Assembly (NCBI RefSeq): GCF_020023995.1
Contig: NZ_NRRD01000002.1
Location: forward strand, 1-64,000
Reading direction: 5' to 3'
Origin: Rhodobacter sp. TJ_12
GTDB taxonomy: Bacteria > Pseudomonadota > Alphaproteobacteria > Rhodobacterales > Rhodobacteraceae
DNA length: 64,000 nucleotides
Positions 43,540 to 51,626 of this stretch are shown piece by piece (positions within the stretch are counted from its first letter, which is position 1; each line of letters starts with the position of its first letter). The notes below the pieces were generated by a model. The model ran no database searches, was not told where the DNA came from, and worked only from the letters and a program-made list of their open reading frames with translations. Position numbers and translations under genes: made by a program.

Positions 43540-44522
43540 AAAAGCACCAAGTTGTCGGCATCGGCAACGCCATCGTTGATGTGATTGCACAATGTGATGA
43601 CGCCTTTTTGGAGGTGAACGGCATCGATAAGGGCGTGATGCAACTGATCGAGCGCGACCGCGCCGAACTGCTTTATGACGCGATGAGCAACCGGACCGAG
43701 GCGCCCGGCGGCTCGGTCGGCAATACGATCGCGGGGCTGGGCAATCTGGGGCTGAAAACCGCCTTCATCGGGCGTGTGGCCGATGATGCGCTGGGCCATT
43801 TCTACGAGGCGGCGCTGAATGGCGAGGGCACGGCTTTCCCGAACCCGCCGGTCAAGGGCGCCGATCTGCCCACCTCGCGCTCGATGATCTTCGTCACCCC
43901 GGACGGGGAACGCTCGATGAACACCTATCTGGGCATTTCGGCTGATCTGTCGACCGAAGACGTGCCGCTTGAGGTGGTCGAAGACACCGAAATCTTGTTC
44001 CTTGAGGGCTATTTGTTCGACAAGGATCACGGCAAAGCCGGTTTCCTGAAGGCCGCGCAGGGCTGCCACCGGGGCGGCGGGCGCGCGGGGATTTCACTGT
44101 CGGACCCGTTTTGCGTGGACCGGCACCGCGACAGCTTCCGCCGTTTGGTGAAAGAGGAAATGGATTTCGCGCTGGGCAATGAACATGAATGGGCCTCGCT
44201 CTACCAGACCGATCTGGACAGCGCGCTGAAACAGGCCGCCAGCGAATGCGGTTTGGTGGTTTGCACCCGCTCGGGCGCCGATGTGGTGCTGATCCGTGGC
44301 GAAGAACGGGTGGAGGTGCCGGTGCACCGCGTGGTGCCGGTCGATGCCACGGGCGCGGGCGATCAATTCGCGGCAGGCTTCCTTTATGGCTATGCCATGG
44401 GCAAACCGCTTGAAGTGGCGGGCCGGATGGGCTGCGTCGCGGCGGCGGAAGTCATCAGCCACTACGGCGCGCGGCCTGAGGCGGATATTCTGGATATGTT
44501 CCGCGCCGACGGGCTGGTGTAA
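43536..44522 (+). CDS. PfkB-family carbohydrate/nucleoside kinase
   Basis: A 328-residue ribokinase-fold kinase: the N-terminal substrate lid with GGSVGNTIAGLGNLG, and the C-terminal ATP/catalytic motif DATGAGDQFAAGF (GAGD). The length and the MNTYLGISADLSTEDV region are typical of adenosine/nucleoside kinase-like PfkB proteins, so phosphorylation of adenosine or a sugar is likely. It starts within the nth stop (ATGA overlap) although the two functions are unrelated; overlap only indicates co-transcription. A terminator follows. Confidence 0.88.
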   Translation: MKKHQVVGIGNAIVDVIAQCDDAFLEVNGIDKGVMQLIERDRAELLYDAMSNRTEAPGGSVGNTIAGLGNLGLKTAFIGRVADDALGHFYEAALNGEGTAFPNPPVKGADLPTSRSMIFVTPDGERSMNTYLGISADLSTEDVPLEVVEDTEILFLEGYLFDKDHGKAGFLKAAQGCHRGGGRAGISLSDPFCVDRHRDSFRRLVKEEMDFALGNEHEWASLYQTDLDSALKQAASECGLVVCTRSGADVVLIRGEERVEVPVHRVVPVDATGAGDQFAAGFLYGYAMGKPLEVAGRMGCVAAAEVISHYGARPEADILDMFRADGLV

Positions 44523-44553
44523 CCGCGCCACCGTCCACCGTGCGACAATGACA

Positions 44554-44580
44554 AAGGGCGCCGTCTTGGCGCCCTTTCCT
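44554..44580. terminator. Terminator between the kinase and sulfotransferase genes
   Basis: AAAGGGCGCC and GGCGCCCTTT form a 10-bp stem around a 5-base loop. Being symmetric it can serve both converging genes; it touches the sulfotransferase stop codon. Confidence 0.82.
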
Positions 44581-45488
44581 TAATCGCCAAGCTTGGCATG
44601 AACCTCGGCCAGATCGACCTCGCCCACCGGCATTTTGTTGTCCGGATCATCGAAGTCGTATTTGAAGAGTTGGAAATCCTTCTTGTAGATTTCCCACACC
44701 AGATGGCGCGACAGATCGTCGAAATAGTCGCTCACCTTGTGGGCGCGTTTCGGCCCATGGCCTTCGCTTTCGTTGAAGCGCGGGATCGTGGCAAGGTCGA
44801 CCGGATGCGCGGTCTCGATATTGTCGAGCACGACCTGCATCCCCTCGTTGAATTTCTCGGTGAAGAAGATGTGGTCGTATCGCCCGCCATTGACGATGAA
44901 GGTTGAGATATGCCCCGACATGGCCGACCAGTGGATGTCTGGTTCCATCGGGCGGCGCCAGCGGATCGTGTCACGCGCGAACAGCAAGAAGCGGCGGAAC
45001 GATTTTACCTGATCGAAATCGAAATTATCCTCGGGGCTGCCGACTTCGATCCCGTATTTCTGGATCAATTGCGGCACAAGGTTGCCCCGGTAGCGCTTGC
45101 CGTTCCTTTGAATGCCCGCGATCTTGTCAAAGAACGAACTGAGGATCCGCGCATAGGGGTTGCGCACGCAGGTGAAGGCGTAGCTTTTATGCGCTTTGAC
45201 GTTTTGCTCGATCACGTCTTGGCTTTCGGGCTGGCTCCATTTGTGCAGCCCCGATGTGCTGTCATGGATGTCACCGTCGAAAAACCGGCCATGATCGGTG
45301 TAGAACATGATCTGCCCGATCGACGAGCAGGCACATTTCGGAACGACGCGATAGACGACGCTTTCGCTTTCGGTCATCCAAGTCCCGGGAAACCCCATGA
45401 GAACAGCCTCCAACTTCGATGCAATGACCTTACGCACCGATCTTTTGAGAATTCCTTCCCATGAAGCAAAGAAGCTCTGTTTTTTCAA
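44580..45488 (-). CDS. Sulfotransferase-family protein
   Basis: This 302-residue protein resembles the carbohydrate sulfotransferase-2 group: VPKCACSSIGQIMFY near residue 50 is the PAPS 5'-phosphosulfate loop, and CVRNPYARILSSFFDKIAGI near 110 is the 3'-phosphate binding motif (R-x6-9-S-x-F). No membrane anchor is clear. It would add sulfate to a glycan. It is divergent from the glycosyltransferase at 45547 with only 58 bases between, suggesting one promoter region and joint decoration of a polysaccharide. Confidence 0.82.
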   Translation of the reverse strand: MKKQSFFASWEGILKRSVRKVIASKLEAVLMGFPGTWMTESESVVYRVVPKCACSSIGQIMFYTDHGRFFDGDIHDSTSGLHKWSQPESQDVIEQNVKAHKSYAFTCVRNPYARILSSFFDKIAGIQRNGKRYRGNLVPQLIQKYGIEVGSPEDNFDFDQVKSFRRFLLFARDTIRWRRPMEPDIHWSAMSGHISTFIVNGGRYDHIFFTEKFNEGMQVVLDNIETAHPVDLATIPRFNESEGHGPKRAHKVSDYFDDLSRHLVWEIYKKDFQLFKYDFDDPDNKMPVGEVDLAEVHAKLGD

Positions 45489-45546
45489 TGCCCTTTGGCG
45501 CTATTACGGCAGATAACGACAAAACCGCGGACGAGCTGTTTTAAAA

Positions 45547-47121
45547 ATGGCAAAAATCGCCTTCATCCTGTTGACCCACAAAGATCCGGACGGGGTCATT
45601 GCGCAGGCCGAGCGGCTGACCTCTGCGGGGGATTTCGTGTCGATCCATTTCGACGCACGCGCCAATTCTGCCGATTTTGAGAAGATCCGCGCCGCGTTGG
45701 CCCCAAACCCTTCGGTGACCTTTGCGCGCAAGCGGCGCAAATGCGGCTGGGGCGAATGGAGCCTTGTGGCCGCCACCTTGGAGGCGCTGAAAGCCGCTCT
45801 TGATGCCTTTCCGCAAGCGACGCATTTTTACATGTTGTCGGGCGATTGCATGCCGATCAAAAGCGCCGAATTCGCGCATCAATTCCTTGATGCGGAAGAT
45901 GCGGATTATATCGAAAGCTTCGATTTCTTCGCGTCAGACTGGATCAAGACCGGCTTTAAGGAAGAACGGCTGATCTACCGCCATTGGTTCAATGAACGCA
46001 CCCAGCCCAAGCGGTTCTACACCGCCTTCGAAGTGCAAAAGAAATTCAACCTCACGCGCAAGATCCCCGATGACATCGAGATGATGATTGGGTCCCAATG
46101 GTGGTGCCTGCGGCGGCGCACCATTGAATGGGTGCTCGATTTCACCCGAAAACGCCCCGATGTGATGCGGTTTTTTCGCACCACATGGATTCCGGATGAG
46201 ACCTTTTTTCAGACCATCGTGCGCCATGTCGTGCCCGAAACCGAAATCCGCAGTCGCACGCTGACCTTCTTGATGTTTAGCGATTACGGCATGCCGCTGA
46301 CCTTCTATAATGATCATTACGATCTGCTTGTGGGGCAGGATTACCTGTTTGCCCGCAAGATCAGCCCCGATGCGACGGAGTTGAAAGACCGGCTGGGCGA
46401 TTTGTGGCAACAAACCGGGGTCAGCTTCGATATCTCGAACGAGGGGCGGGCGCTGTTTGCCTTTTTGACCGGGCGGGGCCGGATTGGGCGGCGGTTCGCG
46501 CCACGCTTTTGGGAACGCGAAGCGAGCCTTGGGCGCGAGCGCACGCTTTTGATGATCGTGTGCAAGAAATGGCATGTCGCCAAGCGTCTGGTGGAACAAA
46601 TCCGCGCCCATACCGACTTGGCGGCGGTGGAATATCTGTTCAACGAAGAGGGCGGCCTGCCCGATCTGGGCGGGATCGAACGCACCGTCGATAAGCGTAA
46701 CCGCCACCGCCGGGCGTTGCTGCGGATGCTGTTTGACTATTATCAAAACGACCGTCTGGTGATCTGCCTTGATCCGGCAGCGCTGGATTTGATGCAGGAT
46801 TTCACCTCTGACAAATGCACCACGCGGGTGCTGGAGGTGGAATGCGACTTTTCGGATGATTACCTGATTGGCCACGCCCGCCGGGTGGGGCTGGCCGCAG
46901 AGCGCACCGCGCGCGAGGTGCTTGACCGGCTCTTGCCGACGATCCGCTATGACCTGCAACATGAAAGCGATCAGATGCGCGATGCGCAATTCCCGGTGTT
47001 TTTGCACATGCGCCAGAACGCCAGCCCCGAGGAAAACGCGCATCCCTTGGCGCAGTTTCTGGGCATCGATCTGGAGCTTGCGCATCAGATCGCGGCAACC
47101 GATTATCTGTTCGTCGATTGA
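45547..47121 (+). CDS. Core-2/I-branching-type glycosyltransferase (524 aa)
   Basis: The N-terminal part (about 1-290) is a GT14-like beta-1,6-N-acetylglucosaminyltransferase: AFILLTHKDPDGVIAQAERL, HFYMLSGDCMPIKSAEFAHQ and MIGSQWWCLRRRTIEWV are shared with the family. The C-terminal half (about 330-524) is a DUF5928-like region of unknown fold (KKWHVAKRLVEQIRAHTDLA). It is cytosolic or membrane-associated without a clear anchor. It probably makes or extends a surface glycan together with the divergent sulfotransferase. Confidence 0.85.
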   Translation: MAKIAFILLTHKDPDGVIAQAERLTSAGDFVSIHFDARANSADFEKIRAALAPNPSVTFARKRRKCGWGEWSLVAATLEALKAALDAFPQATHFYMLSGDCMPIKSAEFAHQFLDAEDADYIESFDFFASDWIKTGFKEERLIYRHWFNERTQPKRFYTAFEVQKKFNLTRKIPDDIEMMIGSQWWCLRRRTIEWVLDFTRKRPDVMRFFRTTWIPDETFFQTIVRHVVPETEIRSRTLTFLMFSDYGMPLTFYNDHYDLLVGQDYLFARKISPDATELKDRLGDLWQQTGVSFDISNEGRALFAFLTGRGRIGRRFAPRFWEREASLGRERTLLMIVCKKWHVAKRLVEQIRAHTDLAAVEYLFNEEGGLPDLGGIERTVDKRNRHRRALLRMLFDYYQNDRLVICLDPAALDLMQDFTSDKCTTRVLEVECDFSDDYLIGHARRVGLAAERTAREVLDRLLPTIRYDLQHESDQMRDAQFPVFLHMRQNASPEENAHPLAQFLGIDLELAHQIAATDYLFVD

Positions 47122-47132
47122 GGAGAGACACC

Positions 47133-47516
47133 TTGGCCTATGTCTATGACGATACGAATATCTTTGCCCGCATCCTGCGCGGCGAAATCCCCAACAAAAC
47201 GGTCTATGAAACCGATCACACGCTGGCTTTCGCCGATATTGCGCCCAAGGCACCCACCCATGTGCTGGTGATCCCCAAAGGGCCCTATGTCACCTATGAC
47301 CACTTCTGCGCCGAGGCGAGCGCGGATGAGATCGTCGATTTTTCGCGCGCGGTCGCGCATGTGGTGAAGCTGGTGGGAGCCGAGGCGCATTCCGGCGGCA
47401 AAGGCTTCCGTGCGATCACCAATGCGGGGGAAAACGGTGTGCAGGAAGTGCCGCATTTCCACCTGCATATTCTGGCCGGGCGCAACATCGGCCCGATGAT
47501 CTTGACCCACGACTGA
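47133..47516 (+). CDS. HIT-family (histidine triad) protein
   Basis: A 127-residue HIT nucleotide hydrolase with the triad HFHLHILAGR at the C-terminus. MAYVYDDTNIFARILRGEIP at the N-terminus is characteristic. The start is TTG at 47133, six bases after AGGAGAG, and better than the TTG at 47118, which would place the ribosome site inside the gene. Members hydrolyse AMP-lysine-type adducts (Hint). It is 11 bases past the glycosyltransferase stop. Confidence 0.92.
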   Translation: MAYVYDDTNIFARILRGEIPNKTVYETDHTLAFADIAPKAPTHVLVIPKGPYVTYDHFCAEASADEIVDFSRAVAHVVKLVGAEAHSGGKGFRAITNAGENGVQEVPHFHLHILAGRNIGPMILTHD

Positions 47517-47521
47517 GACCT

Positions 47522-47558
47522 CCCGCCGCAGGAGGCGCTTGCCCGGCGGCGGGTTTTT
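47522..47558 (+). terminator. Terminator after the HIT gene
   Basis: CCCGCCGC and GCGGCGGG form an 8-bp stem around about 16 bases, followed by TTTTT. It starts six bases after the HIT stop. Confidence 0.8.
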
Positions 47559-47606
47559 CGCATAGATCGGTGCAACCCATCCGGCGCAGCATGCAGGGAG
47601 CTTGCC

Positions 47607-47783
47607 ATGACCAAAACCCCCGAGACCCAGACCGTAACCAGTTGGAAAGTGGCCTGTGACGGGGGCGAAGGCGGGCATCCGCGCGTCTGGCTGACGATCC
47701 CGCATGATGAAGGCCAGGTGGTCTGCCCCTATTGCGGCAAGACCTTCGTGATCGACCGCGAACACGCCCACGACGGTCACTGA
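47607..47783 (+). CDS. Zinc-finger (zf-CHCC) domain protein
   Basis: A 58-residue protein, too short for the longer gene list: [20 protein letters not shown], then [20 protein letters not shown] and [10 protein letters not shown]. The ligands C17, H24, C40 and C43 (C-x6-H-x15-C-x2-C) match the zf-CHCC (NDUFS6-like) domain found with complex I. AGGGAG precedes the start. Likely a complex I accessory protein, as inferred from the family. Confidence 0.85.
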   Translation: MTKTPETQTVTSWKVACDGGEGGHPRVWLTIPHDEGQVVCPYCGKTFVIDREHAHDGH

Positions 47784-47822
47784 GGCAAGGCCAAAATCCC
47801 GGCCTGCCTTTGCGGATCATGC

Positions 47823-48341
47823 CTAGCTGATTGGGATTGCGGCTTCTCCGCAGGGGAGTGCGGGCTTGCCGGTCGTGTTTTCTAGGAATTCGGGGACCCG
47901 GTTGCCCGACCACATTTCGATGCGATTGCCGTCGCTCAGCGTGCCATTGCCGGTGGCGGTGCCGGTCCAGCGATCTTGATAGGTGAAATAAACGCGCCCG
48001 CTTGCGCCGTTTGAACAGGTCACATCGGCTTGTCCGGCGCCAAACCAGTTGCGCTCGGTCCAGGTGCCGCCGCAGGTCTCCCCATCGGACAAAGCGCCCT
48101 TTAACACACCTGCGCCGCGCCCGATGGCCCGGCCGGCAAACCACAGCCCGCTATCCCCGACACAGGCCAGAATGCGGGCGCAATTCTCGACCGTTTCGGT
48201 CATTTCGCACGGTGCACGCAGTTCCGTTTCTGCAGTGCGTTTTTCTACGGGATCGGGGCGTGCGAGGCGCAACTCTTGTGCAGCGGTTGCGTTTGTCAAC
48301 AAGCAAAGACTGGCGAGCGCTGGCGTGAGAGAGCGTAACAT
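47823..48341 (-). CDS. Secreted protein of unknown function
   Basis: I do not recognise this 172-residue protein. A signal peptide (LTPALASLCLLTNATAAQE) is clear. The mature part has an even number of Cys (CEMTETVENCARILACVGD, ETCGGTW, VTCSNG, LPCGEA), so disulfides in the periplasm or outside are likely. The sequence has a repeated GNGTLSDGNRIEMWSGN turn-rich pattern and a Trp-rich centre. It is monocistronic and divergent from polA with 40 bases between. Confidence 0.7.
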   Translation of the reverse strand: MLRSLTPALASLCLLTNATAAQELRLARPDPVEKRTAETELRAPCEMTETVENCARILACVGDSGLWFAGRAIGRGAGVLKGALSDGETCGGTWTERNWFGAGQADVTCSNGASGRVYFTYQDRWTGTATGNGTLSDGNRIEMWSGNRVPEFLENTTGKPALPCGEAAIPIS

Positions 48342-48381
48342 GGCAATAACCTTTTAAAATGCACTGACGGGAGACAAGCAT

Positions 48382-51240
48382 ATGAGCAGCGGTTTCGGCA
48401 AGGGATGCCATCTGCATCTGATCGACGGCTCGGCCTTTATCTTCCGCGCCTATCATGCGCTGCCCCCGCTCACCCGCAAGTCAGACGGGCTGCCCGTGGG
48501 GGCCGTCGCTGGCTTTGCCAATATGATTTACCGCTATATCGAAGAGGCCAAGGGCGATGACGCGCCCACCCATGCGGCGGTGATCTTTGATTATAGCTCC
48601 AAGACGTTCCGCAACGAGATTTACCCCGCCTACAAAGAAAACCGCCCCCCGCCGCCCGAGGATTTGCGCCCGCAATTCCCGCTGACGCGGGAGGCGACCA
48701 AGGCGTTCAACCTCGCCTGCCTTGAGATCGAGGGCTACGAGGCCGATGACATCATCGCCACTTTGGCCCGGCAAGCGCGCGAGGCGGGCGGGCGCGTCAC
48801 GATCATCTCATCGGACAAAGACCTGATGCAATTGGTCGGCAATGGCGTCGGCATGCTGGATGCGATGAAAAACCGCGACATCGGCCCCGAAGAGGTCGAG
48901 GCGAAATTCGGTGTCCGTCCGGACAAGGTGGTGGATGTGCAGGCTTTGGCTGGGGATTCGGTCGATAACGTGCCCGGCGCGCCCGGCATTGGCATCAAAA
49001 CCGCCGCGCAACTGATTGCCGATTACGGCGATCTGGAAACGCTTTTGGAACGCGCCAGCGAGATCAAACAGCCTAAGCGGCGCGAAACACTGCTGAACTT
49101 TGCCGATCAGATCCGGGTGTCGAAACAACTGGTGACGCTTTGCGAAACGGTCCCGCTTGATTTCACGCTTGAATCGCTGGAGGTCAAAGACCCAGATCCC
49201 GACACGTTGATGGAGTTCCTCAATCAGATGGAATTCCGCACGCTGACAAAGCGGGTGGCCGATAAATTCGGGCGGGAGGCGCCGGTCGCCAGCACGGCTT
49301 CTGGCGACAAGGCGGCCTCCGCTTGGGGCGATGGGGCCGCGCCGCAGCCGCGGCTGGACCCCCAAGCGGTGCCCGATGCGCCCATCGATCCGGCGGCCTA
49401 TACCGTGGTCACGGATGCCGAAACGCTTGAGACTTGGCTGGCCGAGGCGCGCGCCACCGGGGTTCTGGCAGTGGATACCGAAACCACGTCGCTTGACGAG
49501 ATGCAGGCCGAACTGGTGGGCGTGTCGCTGGCCACCGCGCCGGGCAAGGCGTGCTATATTCCGCTGGCCCACAGCTCTGGCGGCGATGATTTGTTCGGTG
49601 GGGCCGAAAAGGTGGCGGGGCAGATGGATTTTGACGCAGCGCTGAGGCTGCTCAAGCCCATTTTGGAAGATGCGGCGATCCTGAAGATCGGCCAGAACAT
49701 GAAATATGACTGGAAGATTTTCGCCCGTTACGGCATCCGCGTTGCGCCCTTTGATGACACGATGCTGATGTCTTACGCGATGTTCTCGGGGCTGCATGGC
49801 CACGGGATGGACGCGCTGTCGGAAGAATATCTGGGCCACCGCCCGATCCCGATCAAAGAGTTGATCGGCGCAGGCAAATCGCAGATCACCTTCGACAAGG
49901 TGGCGATCGACAAGGCCGCCCCCTATGCGGCCGAAGATGCCGATATCACCTTGCGGCTTTGGCGTGCCTTCAAGCCGCAACTGTCGCGCGCGCAGGTGAC
50001 CACGGTCTACGAAACGCTCGAACGCCCGTTGGTGCCGGTGCTGGCCGAGATGGAAATGGCGGGCGTGAAGGTCGATACCTCGGTGCTGTCGCGCATGTCG
50101 AACGTGTTCGCGCAGCGCATGGCGGGGCTGGAAGAGGAAATCCAGTCCCTTGCGGGCCAGCCCTTCAACGTGGGCTCCCCCAAGCAATTGGGTGAAGTGC
50201 TGTTTGACGTTCTGGGCGTGCCCGGTGGCAAAAAGGGCAAGACCGGCGCCTATGCGACCGGGGCCGATGTGCTGGAAGACATCACCACGATGGCGGATCA
50301 CAAACATGCGGCGGAACTCGCCGCGAAGGTGCTGGATTGGCGGCAAATCTCAAAGCTGAAATCCACCTACACGGATGCGTTGCAAACGCATGTAAACCCC
50401 GATACGGGACGCGTGCACACCTCCTATAGCATTGCGGGGGCCAACACCGGGCGGCTGGCCTCCACCGATCCGAATTTGCAAAATATCCCGGTGCGGTCTG
50501 ACGAGGGCCGCCGCATCCGCGAGGCGTTCATCGCGCCCGAGGGGCAAAAGATCGTCGCGCTTGATTATAGCCAGATCGAGCTGCGCATCTTGGCCCATGT
50601 CGCCGACCTGCCCGAGATGAAGGACGCCTTCCGCCAAGGCATCGATATTCACGCGATGACGGCGTCGGAAATGTTCGGTGTGCCGGTGGAGGGGATGGAC
50701 CCGATGATCCGCCGCCAAGCCAAGGCGATCAACTTTGGCGTCATCTACGGTATTTCGGGCTTTGGGCTTGCGCGCAATCTGCGCATTCCGCGATCCGAGG
50801 CGCAGGGCTTCATCGATCGCTATTTTGAGCGCTTCCCCGGCATTCGCACCTATATGGATGAGACGGTTGCCTTCGCCAAAGAGCATGGCTTTGTGCAAAC
50901 GCTCTTTGGTCGGAAAATCCACACGCCCGAGATCAACGCCAAGGGCCCCGGCGCGGGCTTTGCCAAACGTGCGGCGATCAACGCCCCGATCCAAGGCGCG
51001 GCGGCCGATATCATTCGGCGCGCAATGATCCGCATGCCGCAAGCGATTGCGGATCTGCCCGCGCGGATGCTGCTGCAGGTGCATGACGAATTGATCTTCG
51101 AGGTCGAAGACGGGGCGGTGGATGCGCTGATAGATGCCGCCCGCAAGGTGATGGAAGGCGCGGCAGAGCCTGCGGTGAAGCTGTCGCTGCCACTGGTTGT
51201 CGATGCGGGGCAGGGCGCAAGCTGGGCCGAAGCGCATTAA
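48382..51240 (+). CDS. polA: DNA polymerase I
   Basis: PolA of 952 residues with all three activities. The 5'-3' exonuclease domain (1-300) starts HLHLIDGSAFIFRAYHALPP. The 3'-5' exonuclease (about 350-540) has VLAVDTETTSLDEMQAELVG and a DDTMLMSY-type second Asp, so proofreading seems intact. The polymerase domain shows motif A VALDYSQIELRILAHV, motif B RRQAKAINFGVIYGISGFGL and motif C LLQVHDELIFEV. GGGAGA precedes the start. It is followed by a 386-base gap before cydA. Confidence 0.98.
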   Translation: MSSGFGKGCHLHLIDGSAFIFRAYHALPPLTRKSDGLPVGAVAGFANMIYRYIEEAKGDDAPTHAAVIFDYSSKTFRNEIYPAYKENRPPPPEDLRPQFPLTREATKAFNLACLEIEGYEADDIIATLARQAREAGGRVTIISSDKDLMQLVGNGVGMLDAMKNRDIGPEEVEAKFGVRPDKVVDVQALAGDSVDNVPGAPGIGIKTAAQLIADYGDLETLLERASEIKQPKRRETLLNFADQIRVSKQLVTLCETVPLDFTLESLEVKDPDPDTLMEFLNQMEFRTLTKRVADKFGREAPVASTASGDKAASAWGDGAAPQPRLDPQAVPDAPIDPAAYTVVTDAETLETWLAEARATGVLAVDTETTSLDEMQAELVGVSLATAPGKACYIPLAHSSGGDDLFGGAEKVAGQMDFDAALRLLKPILEDAAILKIGQNMKYDWKIFARYGIRVAPFDDTMLMSYAMFSGLHGHGMDALSEEYLGHRPIPIKELIGAGKSQITFDKVAIDKAAPYAAEDADITLRLWRAFKPQLSRAQVTTVYETLERPLVPVLAEMEMAGVKVDTSVLSRMSNVFAQRMAGLEEEIQSLAGQPFNVGSPKQLGEVLFDVLGVPGGKKGKTGAYATGADVLEDITTMADHKHAAELAAKVLDWRQISKLKSTYTDALQTHVNPDTGRVHTSYSIAGANTGRLASTDPNLQNIPVRSDEGRRIREAFIAPEGQKIVALDYSQIELRILAHVADLPEMKDAFRQGIDIHAMTASEMFGVPVEGMDPMIRRQAKAINFGVIYGISGFGLARNLRIPRSEAQGFIDRYFERFPGIRTYMDETVAFAKEHGFVQTLFGRKIHTPEINAKGPGAGFAKRAAINAPIQGAAADIIRRAMIRMPQAIADLPARMLLQVHDELIFEVEDGAVDALIDAARKVMEGAAEPAVKLSLPLVVDAGQGASWAEAH

Positions 51241-51448
51241 TCTGGCGCCGAAAACGAAAGACTCACCTCGTCTGACGCCGTGGCCCTGCGCTGCGGCGTT
51301 GCTATTTGATGCACCAAAATGAAGGCGCGCGCCTGCGACAAAATCTCCCGCGCAAAAATATTTTTTGCGATTTTATGTCCTTTTGGGCGTGAAATACATT
51401 CCGAAAGCTGCATAAAATATCTATCTTTCAAGCACTTCGATCCCAAAA

Positions 51449-51461
51449 GTGACACAGTCAC
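51449..51461. promoter_or_regulatory. GTGAC-N3-GTCAC palindrome before cydA
   Basis: GTGACACAGTCAC is a perfect 5-3-5 palindrome 25 bases before the FnrL box. It may bind a second regulator of the oxidase operon; which one is unknown. Confidence 0.45.
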
Positions 51462-51485
51462 ATTCTTTGCGCGCTCAGTAAGCAA

Positions 51486-51499
51486 TTGATCTAAGTCAA
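51486..51499 (+). promoter_or_regulatory. FnrL/FNR box of cydAB
   Basis: TTGATCTAAGTCAA matches the FNR consensus TTGAT-N4-ATCAA at nine of ten positions. It lies 128 bases before the cydA start and would link oxidase expression to low oxygen. Confidence 0.75.
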
Positions 51500-51626
51500 T
51501 TTTTTATGTGGGACATTTTGCCCACCTGCGACAGCCCGCGCAGGCGCGACAGCGCGCCGCAGGGTTCATAGCTCGAAAGACCGCCTGTACGGGACAAGGC
51601 GGACGAACCAGTTGGAGAGGACGACA

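Larger units (their letters stand above)
51241..51626. other. AT-rich regulatory gap between polA and cydA
   Basis: No convincing gene lies here; an 82-codon minus-strand frame has no family resemblance. The region is less GC-rich than its surroundings. It holds a GTGAC-ACA-GTCAC palindrome and a perfect FnrL-type box (both listed), followed by the cydA leader. Confidence 0.6.

Noticed and set aside
51237-51485. 82-codon minus-strand frame between polA and cydA
   Set aside because: It covers a regulatory region with palindromes, has no recognisable domain and no clear ribosome site.
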